Of a stretch of DNA of 64,000 nucleotides, positions 16,165 through 25,234 are shown piece after piece. The DNA comes from Burkholderiales bacterium (GTDB lineage: Bacteria; Pseudomonadota; Gammaproteobacteria; Burkholderiales; Burkholderiaceae_C), in the NCBI GenBank assembly GCA_016703325.1, contig JADJCH010000008.1:62001-126000 (forward strand). The letters are read 5' to 3'. Each line of letters begins with the position of its first letter. Within the stretch, counting starts at the first letter, position 1. The position numbers and the translations under genes were made by a program. The notes beneath the pieces are model-generated. The model was not told where the DNA came from and did no database searches. It saw nothing but the letters and a program-made list of their open reading frames with translations.

Positions 16165-16800
16165 TCAACCCCCGCACAGAGCACGTGGGTCATCCGCCAC
16201 CTGATCGCCTTCCTCCAGGTGCCGGGTGCAGGCCAGCAGTCGCACCCGGTGCGGTGCTGCCGCGGCCACCACCGTCACAGAGGTGTTGCCGAGGTGACCG
16301 GGCATCGCTGCGCCGCCCAGGTCCAGTTGACGGGCCAGCAGGTCCCAGATCACCAGCCCGTGGGTGACCACCACCAGCACGGCGCGCTGCTCCGCCTCGT
16401 GCATGAGATGGCGGTGCTGTTCCAGCGCCTCGGACCAGGCGGCATCGACACGACGGCGGAAATCCGCACCGGATTCGCCGCCGGGCGGGGCAGCCTCCAT
16501 GCGCAGCGCGTCCGGCGGCAGTTCGTCGTAGGGGCGGCCGCGCCAGGCGCCGAAGTGGCGTTCCCGCCAGAGCACGCTCTCCAGCAGCGGCAGGCCACAG
16601 GCTGCGGCCACGGCTGCCGCGGTGCTGCGCGCGCGGGGCTGATCGCTGCTGAGCAATGCCGTGGGCCGCAGCCCCACCAGGCGCTGTGCCAATGACTGGG
16701 CCTGGGCCTCGCCCCGCGCAGACAGCGGGGTGTCCGGCGGCTGCATCACCCGGGCGGCATTGAGGGCGGTTTCGCCGTGGCGGATCAGCAGGATCGTCAT
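16165..16800 (-). CDS. Histidine phosphatase family protein
   Basis: The 211-residue protein has the phosphoglycerate-mutase-like RHGET motif (ILLIRHGETALN) near the N-terminus, SSDQPRARSTAAAVA, the acidic ERHFGAWRG region and the second catalytic histidine in VVVTHGLVI. Start at the ATG at 16800, directly before MTILLIRHGE. Members include SixA, CobC and broad phosphatases; substrate cannot be assigned. Single gene convergent with hypC. Confidence 0.85.
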   Translation of the reverse strand: MTILLIRHGETALNAARVMQPPDTPLSARGEAQAQSLAQRLVGLRPTALLSSDQPRARSTAAAVAAACGLPLLESVLWRERHFGAWRGRPYDELPPDALRMEAAPPGGESGADFRRRVDAAWSEALEQHRHLMHEAEQRAVLVVVTHGLVIWDLLARQLDLGGAAMPGHLGNTSVTVVAAAAPHRVRLLACTRHLEEGDQVADDPRALCGG

Positions 16801-16888
16801 GGGCAGGTGGATGTGGCGGTCAAGGGGATCAACAATGGTGGGTCGGGGTGGCGCGCCGCACCCGGCAGGCCCTGGCCTACCATTGGGC

Positions 16889-18076
16889 ATGCACTCCGAG
16901 CACCTGGACACCGACTTCGCGATTGTCGGCGCCGGCATCGCCGGTGCCAGCCTGGCCTGGCGACTGGCCCACCACCCGGCCCGCCCGCGCGTGCTGCTGC
17001 TGGAGCGCGAAGCCCATCCGGGTTACCACAGCACCGGCCGCTCCGCCGCGATGTTCATGGCCTCCTACGGCCCGCCGCTGGCCCGCGCCCTCACCCGCGC
17101 CAGCCGGGCGTTCTACCAGCGTCCGCCGGCCGAGCTGGGCTGCAGCACGGTGCTGTCGCCACGCGGCGTGATCTACCTGGCCGCGGCTGATCAGCTCGCG
17201 GCGCTGGGCACGCTCCAGGCCGAACTCGCCCCCGCCTGCCCCGGGCTGCGGCGCATCGACGCCACCGAGGTGTTGGCGCGTGTGCCCTGCCTGCGCCCGG
17301 ATCGGGTGGCGGCCGGGCTGCTCGACGAAGACTCGCAGGACATTGACGTGCACAGCCTGCACCAGGGATTCCTGCGTGGGCTGCGTGCGGCCGGCGGGCA
17401 GCTGCGCTGCCTGAGCAAAGTGGTCGGGGCACAGGGCCGCCTCGATGGCCGCTGGCACCTGCAACTGGGCGATGGCTGCGTCGTCCGGGCCACCACCCTC
17501 GTCAATGCAGCGGGCGCCTGGGCCGATGAACTGGCCCGGATCGCTGGAGCCGCTCCAGTGGCCTTGCAGCCGCGACGGCGCAGCGCTTTCACCTTCGATG
17601 CCCCACCGGGGATGGATGTGCGCCACTGGCCCCTGGTGGCAGATGTGGACGAACGCTGGTACCTCAAACCCGACGCCGGCCGCCTGCTCGGATCCCCGGC
17701 CAACGCGGACGACTGCCCGGCCCACGACGTGCGGCCGGAGGAGCTGGACATCGCGCTCGGCCTGCACCACATCGTGGAAGCCACCGGCTTCGACATCCGC
17801 CGCCCGGCCAGCACCTGGGCAGGCTTGCGCAGCTTCGTCGCCGACGGCGAGCTGGTGATCGGCTGGGACAGCGACCGCCCCGGGGGTCTGCCCGGCCTGT
17901 TCTGGTGTGCCGGCCAGGGTGGCTACGGCATCCAGAGTGCCGCTGGGGCCAGTTTGGCAGGGGCCGCGCTGCTGATGGGCGACGCCTGGCCGGCGCCACT
18001 GCAGGCCGAAGGGTTGGGCCCGCAGGACCTGTCACCGGCACGGGACAGCCTGAATACGGCCGATCCGGCGCTTTGA
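16889..18076 (+). CDS. FAD-dependent D-amino-acid-type oxidoreductase (DadA/DauA-like)
   Basis: The 395-residue protein has the Rossmann FAD motif FAIVGAGIAGASLAWRL at the N-terminus, LLEREAHPGYHSTGRSAAMF, typical of D-arginine dehydrogenase relatives, and the C-terminal FWCAGQGGYGIQSA FAD segment. These enzymes oxidise D-amino acids or glycine with flavin and usually pass electrons to the chain. The exact substrate is uncertain; the HSTGRSAA segment favours the DauA type. Start at 16889 (MHSEHLDTD). Monocistronic, next to the exopolysaccharide locus but not obviously related. Confidence 0.8.
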   Translation: MHSEHLDTDFAIVGAGIAGASLAWRLAHHPARPRVLLLEREAHPGYHSTGRSAAMFMASYGPPLARALTRASRAFYQRPPAELGCSTVLSPRGVIYLAAADQLAALGTLQAELAPACPGLRRIDATEVLARVPCLRPDRVAAGLLDEDSQDIDVHSLHQGFLRGLRAAGGQLRCLSKVVGAQGRLDGRWHLQLGDGCVVRATTLVNAAGAWADELARIAGAAPVALQPRRRSAFTFDAPPGMDVRHWPLVADVDERWYLKPDAGRLLGSPANADDCPAHDVRPEELDIALGLHHIVEATGFDIRRPASTWAGLRSFVADGELVIGWDSDRPGGLPGLFWCAGQGGYGIQSAAGASLAGAALLMGDAWPAPLQAEGLGPQDLSPARDSLNTADPAL

Positions 18077-18388
18077 ACCGTCGCGAATAGGCGACTTTTG
18101 TATCTGAAGCGGCCTGCTCTGACCCTCAGCGCCAGCCACTGGCCGGTGCATCGGGTGCGATTGCCGCCGAAACACGCAAAATCATTGAGCCAAAAGCGTG
18201 ACTTTCTCCACGAGTCAGAAGGCTTTCGGTGGCCGTGACCCGAATCGGCGGTTTCGGCATGCCCCTTCCAACAGATCCCGAGGGGCTGGCTAGAATAAAT
18301 GTGAAGATTTCCCATCAGATGGTTTCGCAACGTTGTCTGCGGCAACCATCCATGACGCCGGAGCTCCGGCGCCTTCTGGAGCATTCAC
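18077..18388 (+). promoter_or_regulatory. Leader/promoter region of the exopolysaccharide locus
   Basis: This 312-bp stretch holds no supported gene and is less GC-rich than its surroundings. Two inverted repeats stand out: TGACT (18199-18203) with AGTCA (18213-18217), and GCCCCT (18261-18266) with AGGGGC (18281-18286). TAGAAT at 18291-18296 could serve as a -10 box, with no good -35. These could be operator or leader structures controlling the 18389 gene; assignments are tentative. Confidence 0.35.
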
Positions 18389-21300
18389 ATGAATTCGACG
18401 GGACGTCCCGCTCGCAAGCGCCCTGCCCCTGTCAAGGAGGAACTCCCGGTCCTGGGGGGGCGGCTGCTGCGGAGTGCGATGTATGCCATCGGTGTGGAAA
18501 CGGCGGCCGCCCGCGGGCCGCTGTGGGTGACCGCCCTGCTGGGGGCTCTGGACGAGAACCGCCCCGCCGCCCTGATCAGCCCGCTGCATCCCGAGGGCGA
18601 GACCTTCTCGCGCGTGTTGCGCGACCACCCGGAAGCGGCCCGCCTGGGCACGGCTTTCGACGACGGTCGCCTGCAGGTTTTCACCGCAGACGCCAGCGAT
18701 CCGGCGCAGCTGCTCTTCAGCCGGGGCGCTGCAGGCTATGTCCAGGAGCTGGAGCACCACGGCATCGAGCCTGGCTCGCTGATCGTGATCGATCAGGCCG
18801 ACGACCTGTTCTCCAACCACGACCATGCGGCCCTGGTGGAACAGGCGCGGCTGTACGCCCAGTGGTGCGAGCAGCATGAACACACCCTGCTGCTGCTGTT
18901 CCTGCGCAGCAGCCCGCTGCGCCCGGTGCTGGAGGCCAACCAGGCCGCCTTGCAGCACTGCGCCGGCCTCGCCCGGGTGCAGGCGGCAGCGGGGGTCCTT
19001 CAGTTGAGCCTGGACTTCTGGCAGACCCCGCAGGAGCGCCTGCTGGGAGGCTGCCTGCTGCTGACGGGCGCCGCCCCGGCGGCCCCCGCCGCACCGACGC
19101 AAGACGACCAGCCACCGCCACGCCGCCGCAGCCCCCGCCACCTGCCGAGGGTGTGGTACTGCGGCCCTGCCGAGCCGGCCCTGGCGTCGTTGAGCGACCA
19201 GATCCAGTGGCTGGAAGCACGCAGCATCGAGGAGATCGTGCGCAAGGCCGCCCAGCGCCGCGGCGCCAACGCTTTGATCGGCCTGGACGGCAGCCTGGAG
19301 TTCGGCCACCTGCTGGAGCAACTGAGGCTGCTGCGCGATGCCCTGGGGCCCCAGGCGCGCATCGTGCTGCGCGAGTCCAGCTGGCGGTTGCGCGAGCACC
19401 TGCAGCGCCGGCTGCTGCTGGGCATCGGCATCGACACCGTGATCGCCCCGCAGGAAGCGCCCGCCACCTGGCCGCTGCTGCTGCTGGGCGAGCGGGAGGA
19501 GTCGGAGCTTGCCGCCGATGGGGTGACGCTGCCCGCCAGCCTGGCACTGGATGAGGCCCGCGCCCCATCGCAGGCGCAACCCCACGGTGCCGGCCACGGC
19601 TGGCTGGCGCCGGCCCGCTTTGTCCAGGAGGCCGCCCGGCGGCTGGCGCAGCAGCGCGAGCTGGGCGTGCCCTGCACCCTCGCCGAGGTGCACCTGCCCG
19701 CGCAGTCCTGCAGCGAAAGCGCTCAGGCGCTGGCCGGCACCCGCCAGGGCGACATCGCCACGCAATGGGGCGACGCGTTGTTCTTCCTGCTGTCGGGCTG
19801 CCGCGAACGCGATGCGGTGCAGGTGCTCTCCCGCTGGGCGGCCGAGAACGGCGGCAGCGACGGCCTGCGCCGCATCAGCCTGTGCTGTGCGGAAGCGGCC
19901 ATCGACGAGCGCCTGGACGATCTGGCCGGCGCGGTCTCGGCCCTGCCGCGCCAGGAGCCTCACCCCGGCAGCAGCGACGGCAAGGTGGTGGCAATGCCCT
20001 CCAGTGTCCGCAGCTCCATCGCCGCGGGCTGGGCGGCAGCCGCGGCCGCGCTGCTGCTGGCCTCCAGCCTGGGCCTGGCGCCGCGGCCGGCCGCAGCGCA
20101 GCGCATGGCCGTCGAGACCGCACCAGCCCCCGCAGCAGCGGCCAGCGCGCCGCGCAAGATCCAGCGGCGGCCGGCCGCGCCTGCCCCCGCACGCAAGGCC
20201 ACACCCGCGGCGACGCCCCGGCCGGCGGCCGAAGCGACGGTGCCGGCCACCCCCGCTTCAGCTCCCACTGCGCCCATCCCGGCTGCCGCCGCCGCAGAGG
20301 CGGCCCCGCTGAGCCGCAGCAATGCAGCAGCGGCAGCACCAGCCCAGGTCGCAGCGGCCGACAGCGCCACCCGCGCCTACGAGGAGCAGCGCTACGCCGA
20401 CGCCGCCCGGCTGGGCCTGATCGAGATCGAGCAGCGCCCCGGCGACGTGGACCTGCGCTACCGCCTGGCCAACAGCCTGGCCTGGACCGGCGACTACCCC
20501 CGCGCGCTGCAGCAGTACCAGGCACTGGCCGGCACGCGCTGGGCCGGCGCCGCACGGCTCGGTCGCGCCAACGTGCTGCTGTGGAGCGGCCGCGCCGAGC
20601 AGGCCGACCCGCTGCTGCGCCAGGTGCTGGCAGCCGACCCGAAGAATCCCGACGCGCAGGACAGCCTGATCATGGCCGGGCGGCAGCTGCGTGCGCGCAG
20701 CAGCGTCCAGCTCGGCCGCCTCAGTGACTCCGGTGACGCCAGCCGCCAGACCCTTGCGCTGGGCCACCGCTGGTGGAACCCGGAACTCACCCAGGTCTTC
20801 CAGGCCGGCGCCGAGCTGCGCCGTGAGAGCGACGCCCCGGAGGGCGTGCGGCTGCACCCGCGCGAGGTCGGCCTGGCCTGGGAGCACCGCGGCCTGGCCT
20901 GGCGGCCGCAGCTGTGGGGCAGCCTGCAGGCCTCGCCGCGCACGCAGCTGCACGGCGGAGGCAGCGCCACGTTGCTGGACGGTGCGTTGACGCTTTCGGC
21001 CGCCAGACTGAATTGGGGCAAGGCCGCCTTCAGCCCCCAGGCGCTGCGCGATGGCCTGAGTGCAGGCCAGTTGCAGGCCGAGCTCCGGCATGAGCAGGCT
21101 CTGGGCCTGTGGCAGGCCGGCTGGCAGCAGGTCCACGTCTCGGACGGCAATGACCTGATGGACCTCAGCCTGAAGTTCACCCCCGCCTGGCAACCCTTCA
21201 AGGGCGCCTGGGCACCCAAGGTGTCGGTGGCGCTGTACGGCCGCAAGGCCGAGGACACCGTGGCGCGCTACTGGTCACCCGCCGACGGCCACTACGTGGC

Positions 21301-21538
21301 CAACGCCAGCCTGGCCTGGGGCCGCTGGGAGCGCGAATGGGAGTTCCAGGCCGAGCTCAAGCGCGCCCAGCGCCTGGGCGGTGAAGGCGCCAACGGCTGG
21401 TCGGCCTCCGTGGGCGGCAAACACTGGCTCGACAACGACTGGGCCCTGCGCGCCGAAGCGTCGCACGACCGCAACCGCCGCAGCGGCTCCGGCTACCGCG
21501 CCACCTCCGCCAGCGTGACGCTGGAGCGGCTGTGGTGA
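18389..21538 (+). CDS. BcsE-like c-di-GMP receptor fused to TPR/beta-barrel exopolysaccharide exporter
   Basis: This single 1049-residue frame has parts normally found in separate proteins. Residues 1-230 resemble the BcsE N-terminal domain (degenerate NTPase). Residues 245-370 resemble its receiver-like domain. Residues 415-505 resemble the GIL domain, with an RxGD c-di-GMP site (Arg452 to Asp455, in TRQGD) and a further RERD at 472-475. Residues 536-571 form a signal-peptide-like segment (PSSVRSSIAAGW, Ala/Leu core, AAAQ). An Ala/Pro linker runs to about 650, TPR-like repeats to about 775, and the rest is beta-strand-rich, ending in LERLW, the terminal aromatic of outer-membrane barrels. 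Probably it senses c-di-GMP in the cytoplasm and exports polysaccharide, as BcsE and PgaA/BcsC do separately. It is followed 4 bp later by the synthase gene. Confidence 0.75.
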   Translation: MNSTGRPARKRPAPVKEELPVLGGRLLRSAMYAIGVETAAARGPLWVTALLGALDENRPAALISPLHPEGETFSRVLRDHPEAARLGTAFDDGRLQVFTADASDPAQLLFSRGAAGYVQELEHHGIEPGSLIVIDQADDLFSNHDHAALVEQARLYAQWCEQHEHTLLLLFLRSSPLRPVLEANQAALQHCAGLARVQAAAGVLQLSLDFWQTPQERLLGGCLLLTGAAPAAPAAPTQDDQPPPRRRSPRHLPRVWYCGPAEPALASLSDQIQWLEARSIEEIVRKAAQRRGANALIGLDGSLEFGHLLEQLRLLRDALGPQARIVLRESSWRLREHLQRRLLLGIGIDTVIAPQEAPATWPLLLLGEREESELAADGVTLPASLALDEARAPSQAQPHGAGHGWLAPARFVQEAARRLAQQRELGVPCTLAEVHLPAQSCSESAQALAGTRQGDIATQWGDALFFLLSGCRERDAVQVLSRWAAENGGSDGLRRISLCCAEAAIDERLDDLAGAVSALPRQEPHPGSSDGKVVAMPSSVRSSIAAGWAAAAAALLLASSLGLAPRPAAAQRMAVETAPAPAAAASAPRKIQRRPAAPAPARKATPAATPRPAAEATVPATPASAPTAPIPAAAAAEAAPLSRSNAAAAAPAQVAAADSATRAYEEQRYADAARLGLIEIEQRPGDVDLRYRLANSLAWTGDYPRALQQYQALAGTRWAGAARLGRANVLLWSGRAEQADPLLRQVLAADPKNPDAQDSLIMAGRQLRARSSVQLGRLSDSGDASRQTLALGHRWWNPELTQVFQAGAELRRESDAPEGVRLHPREVGLAWEHRGLAWRPQLWGSLQASPRTQLHGGGSATLLDGALTLSAARLNWGKAAFSPQALRDGLSAGQLQAELRHEQALGLWQAGWQQVHVSDGNDLMDLSLKFTPAWQPFKGAWAPKVSVALYGRKAEDTVARYWSPADGHYVANASLAWGRWEREWEFQAELKRAQRLGGEGANGWSASVGGKHWLDNDWALRAEASHDRNRRSGSGYRATSASVTLERLW
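19982..19996 (+). promoter_or_regulatory. Possible internal ribosome binding site and ATG inside the receptor-exporter frame
   Basis: AAGGTGG at 19982-19988 is followed by an in-frame ATG at 19994-19996 (residue 536). Translation from this ATG would give a 514-residue protein starting with a standard cleavable signal peptide (cleavage expected near AAA/Q, residues 570-571). This would separate the exporter from the cytoplasmic receptor. Whether it is used is not known. Confidence 0.4.
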
Positions 21539-21542
21539 GCCC

Positions 21543-23094
21543 ATGCTGAAGCGCCCTCGCCCCCTGCCCGGCCTGAGCCCGCGCACCGGCCTGCCCCACC
21601 TGGCCGCACTGCGCAGCAGCGGGCAAGGCTCCCACTTCCCGGCCCGGCTGCCGCGGCGCCACCGGCTGCCTGCCCTGCGCCTGGGCGGCGGCCTGCGCAC
21701 CGCATTGCGCGGTCTGCTGGCCCGGCCGGCGGTGCTGGCCGCCCTGGCCACGCTGCTGGTGGTGCTGCTGCCGCTGCCGCTGCTGTTGCCGGTGCTGCAC
21801 GAGCGTGCGGTGCTGAGCTGGCATGTGGCTCACACCATGGACGAGGATTTCGGCCATGCCGGCCCGGTACTGGCCTTCCTGACCCTGTACGTGGCCCTGC
21901 TGATGCTGCGCTACATCGCCTTCCTGGTCGGATCCGCCTTCGATGCAGCGCAGCAACTGCAGCGAGACCAGGCTGCGCCGACCACCGACCCTGTGGGCTG
22001 CGGCGCTGCAGCCTTGCCCGGGGGGCGCGCCTGGCCCTTCGTCACCATCGTGGTGCCGGCCTACAACGAGGGGCCGGTGATCCGCCAGTCCATCGGTTCG
22101 CTGCTGGCGCTGGAATACCCGGCCTACGAGGTGCTGGTGATCGACGACGGCTCCAGCGACGACACCTGTGTCCGCGCACTCGAAGCCGCCCAGGGTCAGT
22201 CCCGCGTGCGGGTGATCCGCAAGGCCAATGGCGGCAAGTCCTCGGCGCTCAACCTCGGGCTGGCGCAGGCGCGCGGCTCGCTGGTGCTGAACATGGACGC
22301 CGACAGCAAGCTGAGCGCCAACGCGCTGCGGGCCTGCGTGCGGCACTTCGAGGACCCCGCGATCGGCGCGGTGGCCGGCAACATCAAGGTGGCCAACCGC
22401 GAGAACCTGGTCACCCGGTTGCAGGCCATCGAGTACATCCAGGGCCTGTCGCTGGAGCGCCGCGCGCAGAGCGCGCTGCGTGCGGTGAGCGTGATCGGCG
22501 GGCCGCTGGGCATGTTCCGCCGCGAGGCGCTGCTGCAGGCCGGCGGCTACGACCACGACACCTTCGCCGAGGATCGAGACCTGACGCTCAAGCTGCTCGG
22601 GCTGGGCTGGTCGGTGACCTACGAGCCGCAGGCGGTGGCCGAATGCGAGTCGCCCAGCCGCTGGCTGGACCTGGTCAACCAGCGCTACCGCTGGACCCGC
22701 GGCACGGTGCAGTGTGTGCTCAAGCAGCGCGCCGCACTCACCGACCTGAAGCAGCGCCCGGTGCTGTGCCTGTCGCTCTGGTACATGGCGCTCGACAGCC
22801 TGCTGGTGCCGCTGGTCAGCCTGTTCATGCTGGGCTTCTTCACCCACGCGCTGTTGGTCTACGGCAGCTTTGACGGGCTGTTCCTGTGGTGGCTGCTGGC
22901 GGCGCTGTTTGACGTGGCGGTCACCGCCTACTGCCTGGCGCTGGACCAGGGAGGACCCCCGGTTGCTGCCGGACGTGCTGCTGTACCGCTTCTATGCGGT
23001 GTTCTCGGACATCGCCAAGTTGATCGCCACCGCCGAAGAACTGCTTCGCCTCGAAATGAACTGGGGCAAGCTCGCCAGAGAAGGAAAGATCTGA
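21543..23094 (+). CDS. PgaC-like family 2 glycosyltransferase (polysaccharide synthase), frameshifted in this sequence
   Basis: The product is a processive membrane glycosyltransferase: VTIVVPAYNEGPVI, DDGSSDD, the DAD motif in NMDADSK, AEDRD and QRYRW are the GT2 synthase catalytic motifs, flanked by hydrophobic segments at residues 55-75, 105-125 and near the C-terminus. This fits PgaC/IcaA-type N-acetylglucosamine polymerases, though cellulose or another polymer is possible. Near the end the frame changes: one extra G in GGG at 22949-22951 moves translation away from the natural tail (EDPRLLPDVLLYRFY...LAREGKI, stop at 23092-23094). Deleting one G restores a smooth protein. It may be a sequencing error, a mutation or frameshifting. 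Coordinates given are for the corrected gene. Confidence 0.82.
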
Positions 23095-23336
23095 TGGACC
23101 TCGACCCGATCGTGCTGCTCGCCTACATGAGCGTGGCCGTCAACCTGCTGACCCTGGTGGCCGCGGTGGTGGCCTACACGCTGTTCCGGGTGCGCCGCCA
23201 GCGCCAGCGCAGCCGCCCGAAGGCGGCCAGCCGGCCGGTGGCCGCCTTCGAGCCGGCCTTCCTGCGGCCCTACCGACCGGGCGCCGACCGCAGCCTGACC
23301 CCCTTTGCGGCGCTGGGAGCGCCGGCGCAGGCATGA
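23094..23336 (+). CDS. Small single-pass membrane protein of the exopolysaccharide operon
   Basis: The 80-residue protein starts at the ATG at 23094, overlapping the corrected synthase stop by one base (TGATG). It has one membrane helix (VLLAYMSVAVNLLTLVAAVVAYTLF), then a strongly basic segment (RVRRQRQRSRPK) and a polar tail. No family is recognised; by position it could act like PgaD or another small synthase partner. Its stop overlaps the deacetylase start (ATGA). Because of the frameshift upstream it reads as a false fusion with the synthase. Confidence 0.68.
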   Translation: MDLDPIVLLAYMSVAVNLLTLVAAVVAYTLFRVRRQRQRSRPKAASRPVAAFEPAFLRPYRPGADRSLTPFAALGAPAQA

Positions 23337-25219
23337 GTTTGGCGCGCCAGGGGGAGCACTGCGGCCCAGGCGGGCTGTGCGCACGAACCTGCGCTGCGCT
23401 GCTTCAGACCCTGCTGGTGTTGTCCCTGTTCGGGCTGGCGAGCCCGGCCCGGGCTGCGGGTCAGGTGCTGCTCTATGCATCGGCAACCACCCGTGCCTTC
23501 CTGCCGGGCGTGGGTGGCCAGCAGGAGGCCCTGCTGCAGCCCTGGCGTCGCCTGCTGACGGCGCGCCGGCTGCCGCACCGGGAGTCCAGCCATTCGGCCG
23601 ACCTGGAGGCCCTCAAGGCGGAGGATGTGCTCATCCTGCCTTCTGCGGTGGCTCTGGACGGGCCGGAGCGCCAGGCCCTGCTGAGGTTGCGTGACCGCGG
23701 GGTGCACCTGCTGGTGACCTGGAGCGCCGGCAGCCGGGACGCCAGGGGGCGCTGGACCGGGCACCAGTTCGCACAGGAGCTGACCGGCTTCACCATCCGC
23801 GGCGAGCTGGAGCCTGCCGCCAAACGCCTCTTCCTGCTGCCGCACGGCGACACCGCACTCAACTTGCAGCTGCCAGCCGGACGGCGCATCTGGCTGGGCG
23901 AGCTGGCCGAACGGCCGCTGCGCCTGAGCGGCGGACAGTCTGGCGCCAGCTACCTGGACTGGGCCCGCACGGTGCTGCGACGCGGCGACGCCGAGGCGGC
24001 CATCGTCTACGACGAGGGGGGCGGCCGGCGCGGCGGGAGCGGCAGAAGGGTGCAGTTCGGCTATGCCGAAACCGCGTGGAGCTTCTCCCCCGCCGACTAT
24101 GAGGCCCTGGCCGAGCAGGCGCTGACCTGGCTGCTGCGCCAGCCGCGTGCACAGATCGCAGCCTGGCCAAACGGAGCGCGGGCGGCCCAGCTGATCGAGA
24201 TGGACACCGAGGACGGCTTTGCCAACGCCATCCACTTCGCCGAGCTGATGGAGCACATGAACGCCGCCGGCACCTTCTACTGCCTGAGCAGCGAAGCGCG
24301 GCGCCACCCGGAACTGTTGCGCCGCCTGGCGACAAAACACGAGGTCAGTTTCCACGGCGAGGTGCACTTCGGCTTCCGTGGCCTGCCGCGCGACAAGCAG
24401 CTGCGCCGGCTGGAGCGCATGCTGGCGGAGATCGGCGAGGTGCTGGGCAGCCGCGACGGCTGGCCGGCCGGCGCCGGCCGGGGCTTCCGCGCGCCCACCG
24501 AGTCCTACGACGAAACCACCGAGGCCCTGCTGGTCGCCCTGGGTTTTGAACACCATGCCGCTGACCCGCAGCGCAGCCCGGACCGCCTGCCCATGCTGGT
24601 CTGGCCCGCTGCCGCCTCCCCGGTCGTGCACCCGGAGGGTTCCGCCGGCCCCGCGAGCCTGCCGCTGGTGGTGCTGCCGCGCGGCCAGCTCGACGACCTG
24701 AACTACATGGATCTGATGCTCGGCGCCGACGACGTGGGCCAGGCGGTGGTGGCGGAGTACGAGTTCAACCTTCAGCTCGGCGGCCTGGGCCTGCTGAGTG
24801 TGCACAGCCAGAACTTTGCGGACCCGCAGCGCTGGCTGGCCCGCCCGCGCCACACGCCGCTGATGACGCTGGCGCTGGAGGCGCTGGTGCGCCATGTCGG
24901 CCCCCGCCACGACCGCGCCTGGATCGCCCCCGGCGACCGCATCGCCCACTGGTGGCGCGAACGCAGCCGGGTCCGTCTGGACAGCCGCCCTGCCGACGAC
25001 CGCCTGGAGCTGGAGTTGCAAGTCGGCGGCGAACAGCCGGTGCAGGGCCTGACGCTGCTGCTGCCGCTGCGGCACGAAGGGCGCTCTCCCCAGCTGCGGG
25101 CCCAGCCCTCCAGCCCGGCAGCGCAGGCCCGGCTGCGCACGCTGGACCGCTTCACCGCAGCGCTGGTGTTTGCCGAGCTGCCGCCCGGGCGACACCGGCT
25201 GTCGGTCAGCCTGCCCTGA
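23333..25219 (+). CDS. Secreted polysaccharide deacetylase (CE4/NodB-like) with N-terminal amidotransferase-like domain
   Basis: The 628-residue protein begins with a signal-like segment (LLQTLLVLSLFGLASPARAAG). Residues about 45-250 resemble a class I glutamine amidotransferase-like fold without obvious catalytic residues. The CE4 domain follows, with metal and catalytic motifs EMDTEDGF, SFHGEVHFGF and RAPTESY (the Asp, His-x3-His and Arg-x-Pro motifs). A C-terminal beta-rich region completes it. It would deacetylate amino sugars of the exported polymer in the periplasm, as PgaB or PelA do. Domain order differs from PgaB, where the deacetylase is N-terminal. Coupled by ATGA to the previous gene. 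Confidence 0.82.
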   Translation: MSLARQGEHCGPGGLCARTCAALLQTLLVLSLFGLASPARAAGQVLLYASATTRAFLPGVGGQQEALLQPWRRLLTARRLPHRESSHSADLEALKAEDVLILPSAVALDGPERQALLRLRDRGVHLLVTWSAGSRDARGRWTGHQFAQELTGFTIRGELEPAAKRLFLLPHGDTALNLQLPAGRRIWLGELAERPLRLSGGQSGASYLDWARTVLRRGDAEAAIVYDEGGGRRGGSGRRVQFGYAETAWSFSPADYEALAEQALTWLLRQPRAQIAAWPNGARAAQLIEMDTEDGFANAIHFAELMEHMNAAGTFYCLSSEARRHPELLRRLATKHEVSFHGEVHFGFRGLPRDKQLRRLERMLAEIGEVLGSRDGWPAGAGRGFRAPTESYDETTEALLVALGFEHHAADPQRSPDRLPMLVWPAAASPVVHPEGSAGPASLPLVVLPRGQLDDLNYMDLMLGADDVGQAVVAEYEFNLQLGGLGLLSVHSQNFADPQRWLARPRHTPLMTLALEALVRHVGPRHDRAWIAPGDRIAHWWRERSRVRLDSRPADDRLELELQVGGEQPVQGLTLLLPLRHEGRSPQLRAQPSSPAAQARLRTLDRFTAALVFAELPPGRHRLSVSLP

Positions 25220-25234
25220 GAACCCCGAAAGCGT

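Noticed and set aside
21543..23336. A single 597-residue synthase with a C-terminal membrane extension
   Set aside because: The last 140 residues result from a one-base shift. The natural synthase tail is in another frame and the small membrane protein is a separate gene starting at 23094.
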